Assembly (NCBI GenBank): GCA_009746045.1 | Contig: RPFO01000231.1 | Span: 1,218,340 to 1,282,339 of the forward strand | DNA: 64,000 nt | Direction of reading: 5' to 3' | DNA from: Mesostigma viride | Taxonomy: Eukaryota > Streptophyta > Mesostigmatophyceae > Mesostigmatales > Mesostigmataceae | Shown: in pieces, positions 10,701 to 20,245 of the stretch | Numbering within the stretch: position 1 is the first letter of the stretch | Layout: every line of letters begins with the position of its first letter | The notes under the pieces: model-generated | The model's database searches: none | Seen by the model: only the letters and a program-made list of their open reading frames with translations | Told to the model about the DNA's origin: nothing | Translations under genes and position numbers: made by a program

Positions 10701-11354
10701 TGGGCCTGGTTTGCCAGCATCTGTGGTCCGTCTTTGATGGTCCATAGCAGAATGCCTGATGAGGTGCTTGAGGATGAGAAGCCTCGAGTCATAGCCCGGT
10801 TGGTGGAGAGTACCCCTGATCTGATTTTGTCTGGGATTGACTTTACCCAGCCTATCACCTTGGAGATCTTTGTTGACAGTTCCATGGATGCTCGCCAGGT
10901 TACCAAGGTCAGGGGGAGATCTGCTGCTCTGTTTGCTTTTTATCAGAGCAGGGCAAGTTTGTTCAGCTGGTACAGCAGACTGCAGAAGAGGGTCTGTATC
11001 AGTTCAGATGTGGCAGAATGCAGGGCCATATGCGAGGGGATCCAGTCCAGCCTGTACATAAAGGAGTTAATGCTGGAGCTGGCTTCAGTTACCCCTTGGA
11101 CCTTGCAGATGGAGACGTTGTTGCTAACAGACAGCATGGGTATGGTCCAGTTTGTTCACAAGCAGCTGGCCAGGAGCCGGGACCTGGATTATTTGTTGCT
11201 GAAGGAGTTGGCCAGTTTGGTTGACTTGAAGCATATCCCTGGCGAGGAGAACCCTGCTGATGCATTGACAAAGCTGCCACACAAGGCCCCAGCCCAGTAC
11301 AATGTACTGAGGAAGCTCATGAATGCTGACTGTCAAGTCGGTCTATCTGTCTAA
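7761..11354 (+). CDS. pol: Pol polyprotein: integrase, retropepsin-like, reverse transcriptase, RNase H
   Basis: One uninterrupted frame of 1197 codons; the open frame begins at TTG 7761, with no ATG nearby, so translation probably depends on -1 frameshifting or reinitiation from gag. Domain order: integrase zinc-binding-like region (LHTMFGH, then Cys cluster) at about residues 140-185; integrase core with D201 (VQVDIQ), D254 (QCDIQ) and E284 (GVVERAIQEIK); an integrase C-terminal barrel; a retropepsin-like module at 534-605 with EIDTNAQVSVM and PVILGQNFLG; copia-type RT at about 720-960 with D799 (LLDFKRAFL) and the DD pair at 895-896 in YASLHGDD; and RNase H from D1039 (IFVDSS) to NPADALTK. 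Family knowledge: Ty1/copia elements normally place protease before integrase. Here none is seen upstream, and the active-site triplet reads DTN rather than DTG. HGDD replaces the usual YVDD. Confidence 0.92.
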   Translation: MIEPAHIPEPWRVPPGVCNEAASDSSEGQPHALVKEPIGHDGASLVTTESMPAVAAVVTRQRARHGGAEPEVGPGDVDPGGSQKHSDRAGLAQDGQDEDRAGDSLTGTTLVPPVHKGSVHTLSANNDNKRFSLLYDIASRLHTMFGHAAQSLQVARRLGGSELYSICQQVAQACKCRLVARKPKQSHARTPILQPGHVQVDIQRIRGLKLLVAVDRYTKYKTLEILPDMEKPTLIAALKLTRSRYPGLELLQCDIQFECCENLPEFPELLITPRESHGQQGVVERAIQEIKTVLLVERIPRTSSAIVTSAWLRSVEDRLNLRTPMFFGDIAINPLMLHTRMLPADAEQAWKEKLEAKFLKLRQKDKGWSVLEPNVGQQVVVWKEPSFPGKRGSWHDGVVTRVEAAGHKCWVAIDGSQAVHRLSWSKIRPRGGNQGDLFQVPAGVQGGGDVELPDQGATAVSSPQGDPGPAPGVPSHTVVGQAGGQAAPPERPDTRPRGVRLSDIVQALQRAKKEPKVSKLVQLDEPEVAAMEIDTNAQVSVMGPQHTGELLVGEPSCPWVSDFSGRTHLRVLGEVTAPVMGVDVTFLVLEDYDGPVILGQNFLGNPGISIRATALRRDGWGMIPLENFRTTFPVRCRAKPVKGVKWDEGEVPPAASLVIPAVLHPSSIGITHRSLAAHSPLTYDQLVQEMSSPTLFEAWKLAFSKALEEWLQFECAAPTDRRPPASRKLALRFVLKRKVVDEVSVPHVRPVLNEYHGTGSLPGEELYTPGMLHDTWRILLCLYVGLLNRGAAMSSVLLDFKRAFLKSDPEVARRVWKQDEPYCVEVPAIWKLELHQQFLVILKGLEGLRSSPIIWRLTLQEALISECGLRVSSVDPCLLLAQWEGLPVYASLHGDDLHLLAPTTWLKKFIPVISGKFSLGKELWQEPNKPVVFCGMQATLFRRDGEWSIRLQAGGDYKQTIVKALPEKITQAAGPELRGMWAWFASICGPSLMVHSRMPDEVLEDEKPRVIARLVESTPDLILSGIDFTQPITLEIFVDSSMDARQVTKVRGRSAALFAFYQSRASLFSWYSRLQKRVCISSDVAECRAICEGIQSSLYIKELMLELASVTPWTLQMETLLLTDSMGMVQFVHKQLARSRDLDYLLLKELASLVDLKHIPGEENPADALTKLPHKAPAQYNVLRKLMNADCQVGLSV

Positions 11355-12084
11355 AAGCTGAGAGCTGGGTGCTTAAGTCTCTGGATATCAGGCTGGGAGC
11401 TTGATTGTACATAATCCTGAGCACACCTTGAGGGGTGAGACATGTCTCTGGTGTGGGAATGTCTGACATTGTCTCTGATGGAGAGATGTCTATCTGGGGT
11501 TTTCATCTCAGTCTGAGGTTTCCCCAGATCTGTGGTTTGTGGGCGGGGTTCGATTCCCTGGTGCCGTCTTAAGGCGGAGTTTCACGGACTGGCTGACCCA
11601 TCCACCATGCTGGTGAGGTGGCGACAGGTCCCCTGATTTTCCACGGTTGGAACGAGTATGGGAGCTTGTGTTTTGCATGTGCTTCGCGTAGATGTTGTGT
11701 CTGGTTCGATAAGGGGCAGCAGACCGGCGCCGACTCCCGTCTGGGGGTCAGCAATGTTTTCTGATGAGCTGTTGTGGGTGATCTGTGGGGTTTCGCCTAA
11801 GGTCCTGAAGGTTGTACATACTTCTCAAGTTCTTAACTGAACACCTATGGGCTGCCACAGTTGGCCAACCTCTTGTACATGGGTAACACAACGAGCCTCC
11901 CGTGAAGGGATAGGGACTCATTGTAATTTGTTTGTGCTCCTGAGCCAGTATGGGTGCTATGTACATATAATAAGGAATCCAAGCTGACTGTCATGCCCAG
12001 CGGGTTGTGACTTGTAGTCTGGGGAGGATATCCAGTACCCATTGTGTGTGTTTGTATGTAGACTTGTGTGAGCTGCTACAGCTC
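11355..12084 (+). other. 3' untranslated region of the copia-type element
   Basis: About 730 bp between the pol stop and the polypurine tract with no protein-like frame. It lies within the element and is flanked by element sequence, so it is annotated as its 3' non-coding region. Confidence 0.7.
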
Positions 12085-12098
12085 AAGAAAAGAAAGGA
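12085..12098 (+). other. Polypurine tract
   Basis: The purine run AAGAAAAGAAAGGA lies two bases upstream of the 3' LTR start (TGGAGTTAACG at 12100), the expected site of plus-strand DNA priming in LTR retrotransposons. Confidence 0.8.
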
Positions 12099-12099
12099 T

Positions 12100-12797
12100 T
12101 GGAGTTAACGCCAAGCGCATTGGCGTGATCCTGATTCGGCATATCTCTGCGATTCCAGCGGCACCGGAACGAGTTCATTCCGACAAGTATCAAGAAAGTT
12201 ATGGCGTTCCGACTTCCCGGTCGCGCGCGAGCGCGAGCCGGCTGTTCTTCTAAGTCGGACGTGAATATTTGCCGACGACATATGGGGTCGACAGTAATTC
12301 CTGGGCTGACAGGAATTAGGTGCTGTACCTACGACGGTATTGGATTAATACGTCGTACGCAGGAAATAGGAACCTTAACCTGTGGTCTGTTGGTACCGCA
12401 GGCTTAGTCCTGGACTTCTAGGTGCAGATGCAATAGTCACTGTGGACTGTGCTCTGTGGTCACTGTGCCTGTATGGCAGACCTACTGTATAGGAGCTGGG
12501 CGCTGTACAGGTAGTGAATACTGTACCGGGGGTGTTATTACTGAGCAGGCCTCCTAGGCTGCTCAGGACTAGCAAGCACAGTGCACAAGTATATAAACAA
12601 TAGGCCAGTGCCAAATGGGCATCTCTTGCGAGCCCGCCTCACGTGTTGTGCCTTGACTTGGCAAGCGCGTGTACAAGCCTCAAGTGTGTGAGCGCTGTAA
12701 ACATTATCCGATTTAACAAAGCTCCGTTTCCAACCATATTCACACATTGCTGCATTGCAACCATATCCTTCACATTGCGTGTGATAAGAACGTTTAA
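12100..12797 (+). repeat. 3' LTR of the copia-type element
   Basis: About 698 bp, nearly identical to the 5' LTR. Differences seen: an extra G at the start, one extra G in a G-run near 12530, one C-to-A change and one extra T near the end. The TATA element TATATAAA is at 12590-12597. Confidence 0.92.
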
Positions 12798-12802
12798 CTG
12801 AT

Positions 12803-13350
12803 TGCGGCAACCATTGTGGCCTGGAAGGATGTCGGCCACTTGGACTTGAATTCAGGCCGGAGGTAACACTCCCCGGACCAGACCTTTGCATCTGGGTGTG
12901 ATCCCGTCTGGGTAAAAACTGATCCAATCACCCGGTTGGAGGGCCTTGCGTGGGGCCATCATCAGAGCATGCCATGTAGCTGGGATGGCCTGGATGAGGG
13001 TGTTCCAAGCGTGTAGCGATGGCATGTTTTGCACCCAAGCATTAACTTCAGTGTATGCCTGTAACCGATATCTGTCCCCCTGCCAGGCGTAGAGATCGAG
13101 CACTCTCAGAACAGGGGGTGATGCGCACAGGAAGCCAGCATAAGAGTTGTGCCCATGTAACGTGCCCAAGGGCTTGCGCGCATTGTCCACAATCAAATCA
13201 TGGAAATAATTAGAATCTGTCGTGCAACCTCCTCACGAGTGGTGGGAAAAACGAGGCGCCCAGGTTTGAGCTTGTGATTACCTAACCATAGGCGCGACCA
13301 GTACCAGGGGAGCCCCTTGTATGATATCAGTGTGCAGCCAAGTACTCCAG
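12803..13350 (-). pseudogene. LINE-B, upstream coding fragment
   Basis: The minus strand encodes FPTTREEVARQ, then RVLDLYAWQGDRYRLQAYTE and PRKALQPGDWISFYPD. These match LINE-A on the plus strand (HPTTREEVARQ near 15325, RIIDLYAADGDRYRLLTYTE near 15450, PRKPLQIGEWVSYYPD near 15610). Only the post-RT region remains; the reverse transcriptase is missing. The frame is broken by stops. It joins the 4436-4772 fragment when the copia-type element is removed. Confidence 0.85.
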
Positions 13351-13409
13351 CGTTTCATGACAGTTTCATGACAGTTTCATGACAATCATGATGAATGTCC
13401 TCAGAACAT

Positions 13410-13490
13410 GAGTACTACTCGAGTACTACTCGACCATCTCAGGTTCATGAGTACTACTCGTGTACTACTCGAGTATCTGATACTTTCAAG
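13410..13490. repeat. GAGTACTACTCG palindromic repeats
   Basis: Four partly palindromic GAGTACTACTCG/GTGTACTACTCG words, ending in GATACTTTCAAGAG. The same words form a longer array at 21617-21822. Confidence 0.75.
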
Positions 13491-13491
13491 A

Positions 13492-13492
13492 G

Positions 13493-13553
<61 letters not shown>
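13492..13553. repeat. (GTT)n microsatellite
   Basis: About twenty uninterrupted GTT units. It lies upstream of the LINE-A insertion site. Confidence 0.95.
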
Positions 13554-13596
13554 GTCCCACGCCGCACATGGGCAGCAGAGAATCTATAGTGGCCGA

Positions 13597-16092
13597 CCAG
13601 GGCATCCACACCGACACCCATTCCATACTAAACAGCGGTCATCAATATTTTACGAAGCTATTCCGAAGTAAACCGCACCCTCAAGCACCTCAAGCTATCC
13701 ACCAAGTCCTTCAGGCGATCCCACGGCGCCTCACCACCACGCAGCAACAAGAAATAGATCAGACACCCACACAAGCCGAGACACAGGCTGCTATGCTCTA
13801 AATCAAACTCGGCAGTGCACCCGGCGTGGACGGCATCCCTGTAGAATTTTGGAGGAAGTTTTGGCCCGACCTCTCTGCCGGCTTTTACAAATGCGTCCTC
13901 GAAGTATGGCGCACAGGTATCGTCTCTGGCAACTGGGCAGAAACTGCACTAATCCTCGTATTTAAAAAGGGGGCTAAAACTCAATGGCAAAACTACCATC
14001 CCATACGACTACTCACGGTTGCGTACAAAATCATCAGTAAAATACTACAACTACGCATTTACACAGTACTCGACGACCTAATCGGTCCGGAACAAGTCGG
14101 CTTCCGCGCTAACCTACACATAAACGATAGCATTACAATGCTTATGGACATAGTGGAAAAAGCGTGGCGCCACAACATACCCGGCATCATACTATTTTGG
14201 GATTTCAAAAAAGCTTTTGACCGCATGTGTTGGGACTACCTCGAGAAGACATTGCTTGGTTTCGGATTTGGTGGCACCTTCACGCATGTCACCATCGGTA
14301 TGATTAAATCGCTCTCATGGACCCTACTCCTAAACGGGCACTTCTCACGCACAGGCACTAGCTCTAGGTCACTCCCACAAGGCGACTGCATGTCACCGCT
14401 CCTGTTTCTTCTTGCGCATGCCGGGCTGTTCTTTCTGCACGCTCGCGACAACAGGATCAGGAGCTTCCCCATCCAAGGTAAACCGCGAGGTTTGTTCCAA
14501 ACTGCTTATGTTGATGACACCACTAATGTCTGTACCTCCACTACCGATGTGCATGCTATCATGGAGAATATCACGACATACTCTATGGCCTCTCAACAGC
14601 GGTGTAACGTGCAAAAGTCCACGGGGCTGCACATCGGGAGAGGATCCTCCCCCCGCTTATCACTCCCTAATCTGCCTGTGACATGGGTCCAGCCAGACGG
14701 TCACCACCTATTACACAACTGCCCTATCGGCTGCACCATGGATGGACGTCTTGCTGAACACCCCACCTTTTTGTATATGACAACACAACACACAGTGGCA
14801 AACTCACAGGCATGCTCCAAGCGGCATCAAGATGGGCAGCGGTTCCCCGTCTTAGCCTACGGGGCAGGGTCCTCATCACCAACCAAATGTTATTCTCCAA
14901 AGTGCTCTACTACTGCCAAGGTCACCCACCTAACGAGTACACCACCAAGATCATCCAACGAATCGGCAGCAATTTTGTTTGGAAACAGCAGGGTATCATA
15001 ACACACACGGTGCCGGGATGGATCGATCGGGACATGTCCTATATGCCATGGGTTCAAGGAGGCTTGGGCTTACATAATATGGAGTGGCGTTTATGGTCAG
15101 TGTACACCAAACAGATCCTAAAACCGCTTTCATAGGCGTAAACGCACACCCTGGTTGTATGTTGGCACAAGAAGCTTTCGCCACAACCTATACCCACACC
15201 AATGGTACATCATGGCACTTGGGGGCAGCAATACTTACATGTGCGCTCACTTCGTACAAAGGCTTATCAATGGGGCACGTATGTGGAAGGGTTATAAGAA
15301 CCAAAAACCGGACAGAACTGCTCACCCTACCACGCGGGAAGAGGTGGCACGCCAACCATTATATTTCAATGATTTGTTGCGCGATAGTGAGCATACTGTG
15401 TTTGGGCCGCAACCCATATGAGGGCTTTTTGACGGCCACCCCGCCGGTTACGCGAATAATCGATTTATACGCGGCTGACGGTGACCGATATCGCCTTCTG
15501 ACATACACGGAAATCCGCTCGTGGATCGCAAACATGCCCAGCCGACCAGCTTAATTGGGACAACCTTCTACAAGCAATCCCCGCAGGATGGCATACCCTC
15601 ATGACAACCCCGCGCAAACCCCTACAAATCGGGGAATGGGTGAGCTATTACCCGGATCACGATACGTCCATACATAAGGGCTGCATCGTTGCGGTCGCGT
15701 CGACGGGCGTTACCATACAATTGCTCCAGGGGACACCCGACGGTCAAGGACTTCTAGGCAAATTGATTACATCGTACGCCTACATTCCAGCATGTCAATG
15801 TCACCGCATTCGAGTGGTCCCGTGGTCACTGTCACAGGCGTGCATGTTACCCCTGGACCCCACCACAGTGATACGCGACACCACATGGCTGCATGTTGGC
15901 AAGGGGCGCCTGGACACGCTTGCTCTAGACCCGCTAGAATTTGGGTGGGTCCTCACATCTGGCGGCACCCCAATGACGAAGTGCCTTTTCGAGTACACGG
16001 CAGACTGGGGATACCGGCTACTTCTACATAAACATCACAGGATGCACCCGGGTCGCCTGCGCTGGCACCCCGAGTTGCCGGGCTACACCTGG
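13597..16092 (+). pseudogene. LINE-A reverse transcriptase region
   Basis: Standard LINE RVT_1 motifs in order: a region resembling YFTKLFRS; APGVDGIPVEFW near 13817; a QVGFR segment; DFKKAFDRM (first catalytic Asp) near 14205; LPQGDCMSPLLF near 14373; and YVDD with the Asp pair at 14513-14518. An in-frame TAA at 13799-13801 breaks the frame. A frameshift near 14700-14810 moves reading to the segment with LSLRGRVLITNQMLFSKVL, typical of the region after the RT thumb. Further frame changes near 15140 and 15560 lead to the C-terminal region ending about 16092. The enzyme is inactive as read, although the catalytic motifs are preserved. Confidence 0.9.
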
Positions 16093-18186
16093 TGTCACGT
16101 CCGTGATCATTTACGTCCGTGCACGTACTCAAGAAGTTACGCGGTTGCCGTAATCGGAATCGTTACCGACGTTTGGTTGGTTCCGATTCAGTAGGCCGCA
16201 GGCTTTGTTCCTTGGGCCGGTGTGGAGCGCCGCGCCGGAAAGGCCTGAGTTTCTAGAGTGACAGTCTTAGGTGACCTGACTTAGGTTCAGGCGCAAGACT
16301 TTGGGGCGCAAAGCCTTGGTGGCTTGCGCAATATTCCGGTGCGTGACATTTGGCAGTTATGAATCTTTTGTATTGTCCAGACGGAATGATGTTCAGTCCA
16401 TCTGACAATTAAGCTAGATACGCAGATCGTAGTGTGCGGTGTGCTGGCTCGCACGTGGTTGTCGAACAGACTTGCTATGCATTTTGCTGGCAGCTTAACT
16501 GCACGTCAGGCGGCTTGCTGGCAAATGCGACAGCGCATGGATGCCGGGATTTTCGGAGGTATCTAGGAGCAGCGCAGCGGCCATGGTGGTCGTTGTTCGC
16601 TCGTTTCTCTCCCTCACAACTAGTTTGTTGTCTTCATGGGGTTAAACTTCTCGAACAGCCCGGAGCAGCCCCCGTGAGTGGTTGCATGTCGTTGCCATGA
16701 CGATGGTTGATAGGATTGACAGTGGTTTGATCCGGTTGGGATGTTGTTGGCATTGTGGACGAGAAACGTTCTGCTGACCCGGGAACAGTCCCGGGAAAGG
16801 GCCGGTTCGTCGTTGGCCAGTGTGCCAGTAACTGGGACATGAGCGCAGAGTCACACAGTTGATATAGATTATGACGTAAGTAAACACTGTTGCGCCACAG
16901 TGGCGTCATGGTCGGTCTGTGGTGATTTCGATGGGTCTCAAGGATATGTAGTTACTCTTACAGTTGCGGCAGCACAACTCGGCATTCATTGTAATTTGTC
17001 AAATGTTATGGAATGAATGGTTTGGGCATTGCTTTCATCATAAAGCATTATTGCAATCTTCATAATATAATCGGCTGGCTGCGCTGCCTGTCATGAAGGT
17101 GGTGGTGCCGTCAATCAAGGACCACACCTATCATTTCCACTTAATTTAAACGAGCGAACAACCCTTGGCGGGTTCAGTTCGGACAGCCTGAGCCGGAGAT
17201 ATACCCAAGCTGCTTGCAGAATCAAGCACTTGGAATCAAGCTTATCCTTTAAAAAGCTATGAAGAGGATTAGGCTTATCCTTGAAAAAGCCATGAAGAGG
17301 ATTATGCTTATCCTTGAAAAAGCACTGAAGAGGTTATTGCTTAGCCCATTTGAAAAGCATGTGTGGTCCTGCCGTGGGAATTTTTTTTCCTATGTGATCC
17401 TCTTTTTTTTACTTTTTGGCTCTTCCCATTTTCGAGCTAAAAAGTGGGGGGGAATATAGTGGATCACACACAAGAGTACTCTATCGCTATGGATATGCCT
17501 TCCAAGTGATAGGCTAGGATACAATGGCACGCAAACGCGACAGCTGTCACGTCCGTGATCATTTACGTCCGTGCACGTACTCAAGAAGTTACGCGGTTGC
17601 CGTAATCGGAATCGTTACCGACGTTTGGTTGGTTCCGATTCAGTAGGCCGCAGGCTTTGTTCCTTGGGCCGGTGTGGAGCGCCGCGCCGGAAAGGCCTGA
17701 GTTTCTAGAGTGACAGTCTTAGGTGACCTGACTTAGGTTCAGGCGCAAGACTTTGGGGCGCAAAGCCTTGGTGGCTTGCGCAATATTCCGGTGCGTGACA
17801 TTTGGCAGTTATGAATCTTTTGTATTGTCCAGACGGAATGATGTTCAGTCCATCTGACAATTAAGCTAGATACGCAGATCGTAGTGTGCGGTGTGCTGGC
17901 TCGCACGTGGTTGTCGAACAGACTTGCTATGCATTTTGCTGGCAGCTTAACTGCACGTCAGGCGGCTTGCTGGCAAATGCGACAGCGCATGGATGCCGGG
18001 ATTTTTGGAGGTATTTAGGAGCAGCGCAGCGGCCATGGTGGTCGTTGTTCGCTCGTTTCTCTCCCTCACAACTAGTTTGTTGTCTTCATGGGGTTAAACT
18101 TCTCGAACAGCCCGGAGCAGCCCCCGTGAGTGGTTGCATGTCGTTGCCATGACGATGGTTGATAGGATTGACAGTGGTTTGATCCG
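16093..18186. repeat. 2.1-kb structure with paired 642-bp and 88-bp direct repeats inside LINE-A
   Basis: Segment A (16093-16734) and A' (17545-18186) are colinear 642-bp direct repeats with only two substitutions seen. They are separated by X (16735-17454). An 88-bp segment B (17455-17542) precedes A', and an identical B' (18187-18274) follows it; B' is LINE coding sequence. The order is therefore A-X-B-A'-B'. A begins TGTCACGTCC, so a small non-autonomous LTR element is possible, but no 5-bp target duplication is seen. Tandem duplication with loss of X, or insertion of A' with an 88-bp duplication, are alternatives. No protein is recognisable. Confidence 0.75.
17241..17360. repeat. 33-bp tandem repeat
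   Basis: Three and a half copies of a 33-bp unit beginning CTTATCCTTGAAAAAGC and continuing ATGAAGAGGATTA, within segment X. Confidence 0.85.
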
Positions 18187-18701
18187 TATAGTGGATCACA
18201 CACAAGAGTACTCTATCGCTATGGATATGCCTTCCAAGTGATAGGCTAGGATACAATGGCACGCAAACGCGACACTGGATCAAGAACATTACCTTGGCAG
18301 TTGATCACCCATTTGTTGACAAACGGCCAACGGGCCACCGACGTCCAGCACCTGCTTATGCATCGGGCCATCGGGGTCAACTCCCATCTGCACCATCGGT
18401 ACTCCCACGCGGCGGCGTGCTTATATATATTAAAAATATAATTACTTACAGCAGAGTGCTTATATATGCAACTTTCCAGATGAAACAATTGAGCACAGAT
18501 TTCTGGACTGCCAACTCGCAGGGGTTTGGCAATGGCTGCTGGGTATATGGGCAAAGTGGATGGCTATTACAGCTCCCCCCACCACCGTCACACTATCTAC
18601 GGTTATTTTCAGCATCACGGGATTACGGGACGCGAGCCTCACAGCCAACCAGATGGCATGGATATGGCTACGCACGACGATGCTTCACACCATATGGCAA
18701 T
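18187..18701 (+). pseudogene. LINE-A zinc-finger (zf-RVT-like) region
   Basis: Encodes, across frames, HLLMHRAIGVNSHLHHR, then CATFPDETIEHRFLDC and GVWQWLLGIWAKW. The CXnHX3-4C pattern around the EHRFLDC motif, followed by a W-rich helix, is the zf-RVT module found at the C-terminus of many LINE proteins. It aligns with the minus-strand LINE-C segment (LLLHRAIGVNATL, ETIEHRFLYC, GVWQWLFNVW). A 39-bp insertion (28 bp plus one 11-bp repeat) disrupts it at 18428-18466. The frame stops being LINE-like at the start of the (GGAA)n tract. Confidence 0.85.
18428..18455. other. 28-bp micro-insertion with 11-bp direct repeats
   Basis: GTGCTTATATA occurs at 18417-18427 and 18456-18466, flanking a 28-bp AT-rich insert that contains TTAAAAATATAATTACTTAC. 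The same core recurs at 46862-46914 flanked by a different 11-bp repeat. In the LINE the insertion interrupts coding sequence. Confidence 0.7.
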
Positions 18702-18870
18702 TGGAAGGAAGGAAGGAAGGAAGGAAGGAAGGAAGGAAGGAAGGAAGGAAGGAAGGAAGGAAGGAAGGAAGGAAGGAAGGAAGGAAGGAAGGAAGGAAGG
18801 AAGGAAGGAAGGAAGGAAGGAAGGAAGGAAGGAAGGAAGGAAGGAAGGAAGGAAGGAAGGAAGGAAGTAG

Positions 18871-18966
<96 letters not shown>

Positions 18967-18967
18967 C

Positions 18968-19000
<33 letters not shown>

Positions 19001-19033
19001 AAGTAAGCAAGTAAGTAAGTAAGTAAGTAAGTA
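18702..19033. repeat. (GGAA)n then (GTAA)n microsatellites
   Basis: About 165 bp of GGAA units (18702-18867) pass directly into about 160 bp of GTAA units (18872-19033), with a few interruptions in the second tract. They lie at a point where LINE-A coding sequence stops and later resumes. Confidence 0.95.
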
Positions 19034-19143
19034 TCATTTTAGAATGGAAAAAAGGTCTTATAATATAAATAATAAAGGGGATTGGCCATGGCCGGCAGCG
19101 GGCAGTAATTCTGTATAGTACTGTCGGCCCCGGCTGCCGGCCC

Positions 19144-20245
19144 TGCGAATGCGCCACCATGCGCAGCCCCGGTTACCGGCCTCGGCTCCCGGCCCTGCGA
19201 ATGCGCCGCCATGCGCAGCCCTGGCTACCGGCCCCGGCTGCCTGCAGTGCGAATGCGCGCCGCCATGCGCCGCCCTGGCTACCGGCCCCGGCTGCCTGCA
19301 GTACGAATGCGCCGCCATGCGCAGCCCTGGCCACCGGCCCCGGCTGCCTGCAGTGCGAATGCGCCGCCATGCGCAGCCCTGGCTACCGGCCCCGGTCGCT
19401 GGCCCTGCGAATGCGCTGCCATGCGCTGCCCCGGCTACCGGCCCCGGCTGCCTGCAGTGCGAATGCGCCGCCATGCGCCGCCCTGGCTACCGGCCCCGGT
19501 TGCCGGCCCTAGCTGCGAATGCGCCGCCATGCGCAGCCCTGGCTACCGGCCCCGGCTGCCGGCCCTGCGAATGCGCCGCCATGCGCAGCCCTGGCTATAT
19601 ATACCAGCCCCGGCTGCCTGCAGTACGAATGCGCCGCCATGCGCCGCCCTGGCTACCGGCCCCGGTCGCCGGCCCTGCGAATGCGCCGCCATGCGCTGCC
19701 CCGGCTACCGGCCCCGGCTGCCTGCAGTGCGAATGCGCCGCCATGCGCCGCCCTGGCTACCGGCCCCGGTCGCCGGCCCTGCGAATGCGCCGCCATGCGC
19801 TGCCCCGGCTACCGGCCCCGGCTGCCTGCAGTACGAATGCGCCGCCATGCGCCGCCCTGGCTACCGGCCCCGGTTGCCGGCCCTAGCTGCGAATGCGCCG
19901 CCATGCGCAGCCCTGGCTACCGGCCCCGGCTGCCTGCAGTACGAATGCGCCGCCATGCGCCGCCCTGGCTACCGGCCCCGGTCGCCAGCCCTGCGAATGC
20001 GCCGCCATGCGCTCAGTGCCCCGGCTACCGGCCCCAGTTGCCGGCCCTGCGATGCGCCGCCATGCGCAGCCCTGGCTACCGGCCCCGGTTGCCGACCGTG
20101 CGATGCGCCGCCATGCGCTGCCCTGGCTACCGGCCCCGGTTGCCGGCCCTGCGAATGCGCCGCCATGCGCAGCCCTGGCTACCGGCCCCGGTTGCCGGCC
20201 CTGCGAACGCGCCGCCATGCGACGCCCCGGCTGCCGCCCCGGTTT
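19144..20245. repeat. 52-bp GC-rich minisatellite, about 21 copies
   Basis: Head-to-tail units of about 52 bp, each containing GAATGCGCCGCCATGCGC and CTGGCTACCGGCCCCGG, with variants of 51-54 bp. Open frames through it in several frames are translations of the repeat and are not genes. It lies between two parts of the LINE-A coding sequence. Confidence 0.95.

Larger units (their letters stand above)
4773..12797 (+). mobile_element. Ty1/copia-type LTR retrotransposon, 8.0 kb
   Basis: Two near-identical direct LTRs bound a gag-like region, a CCHC zinc knuckle and a single long pol frame. The 5-bp target duplication CTGAT is present at 4768-4772 and 12798-12802; the flanking identity extends to AACTGATTG because the LTR edges resemble the target. 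The element sits inside LINE-B, whose coding sequence is restored by removing it. The LTRs differ by about one substitution and three single-base indels, so the insertion is recent. The copia assignment rests on integrase lying upstream of reverse transcriptase and on a copia-style RNase H ending NPADALTK. The protease position is unusual (see the pol entry). Confidence 0.93.

Noticed and set aside
13493..13596. Leucine-repeat N-terminus for the LINE protein
   Set aside because: It comes from the (GTT)n tract upstream of the LINE target duplication, outside the element.
18639..19160. Minus-strand frame with Leu-Thr-Tyr and Phe-Leu-Pro-Ser repeats
   Set aside because: Translation of the (GGAA)n and (GTAA)n microsatellites.
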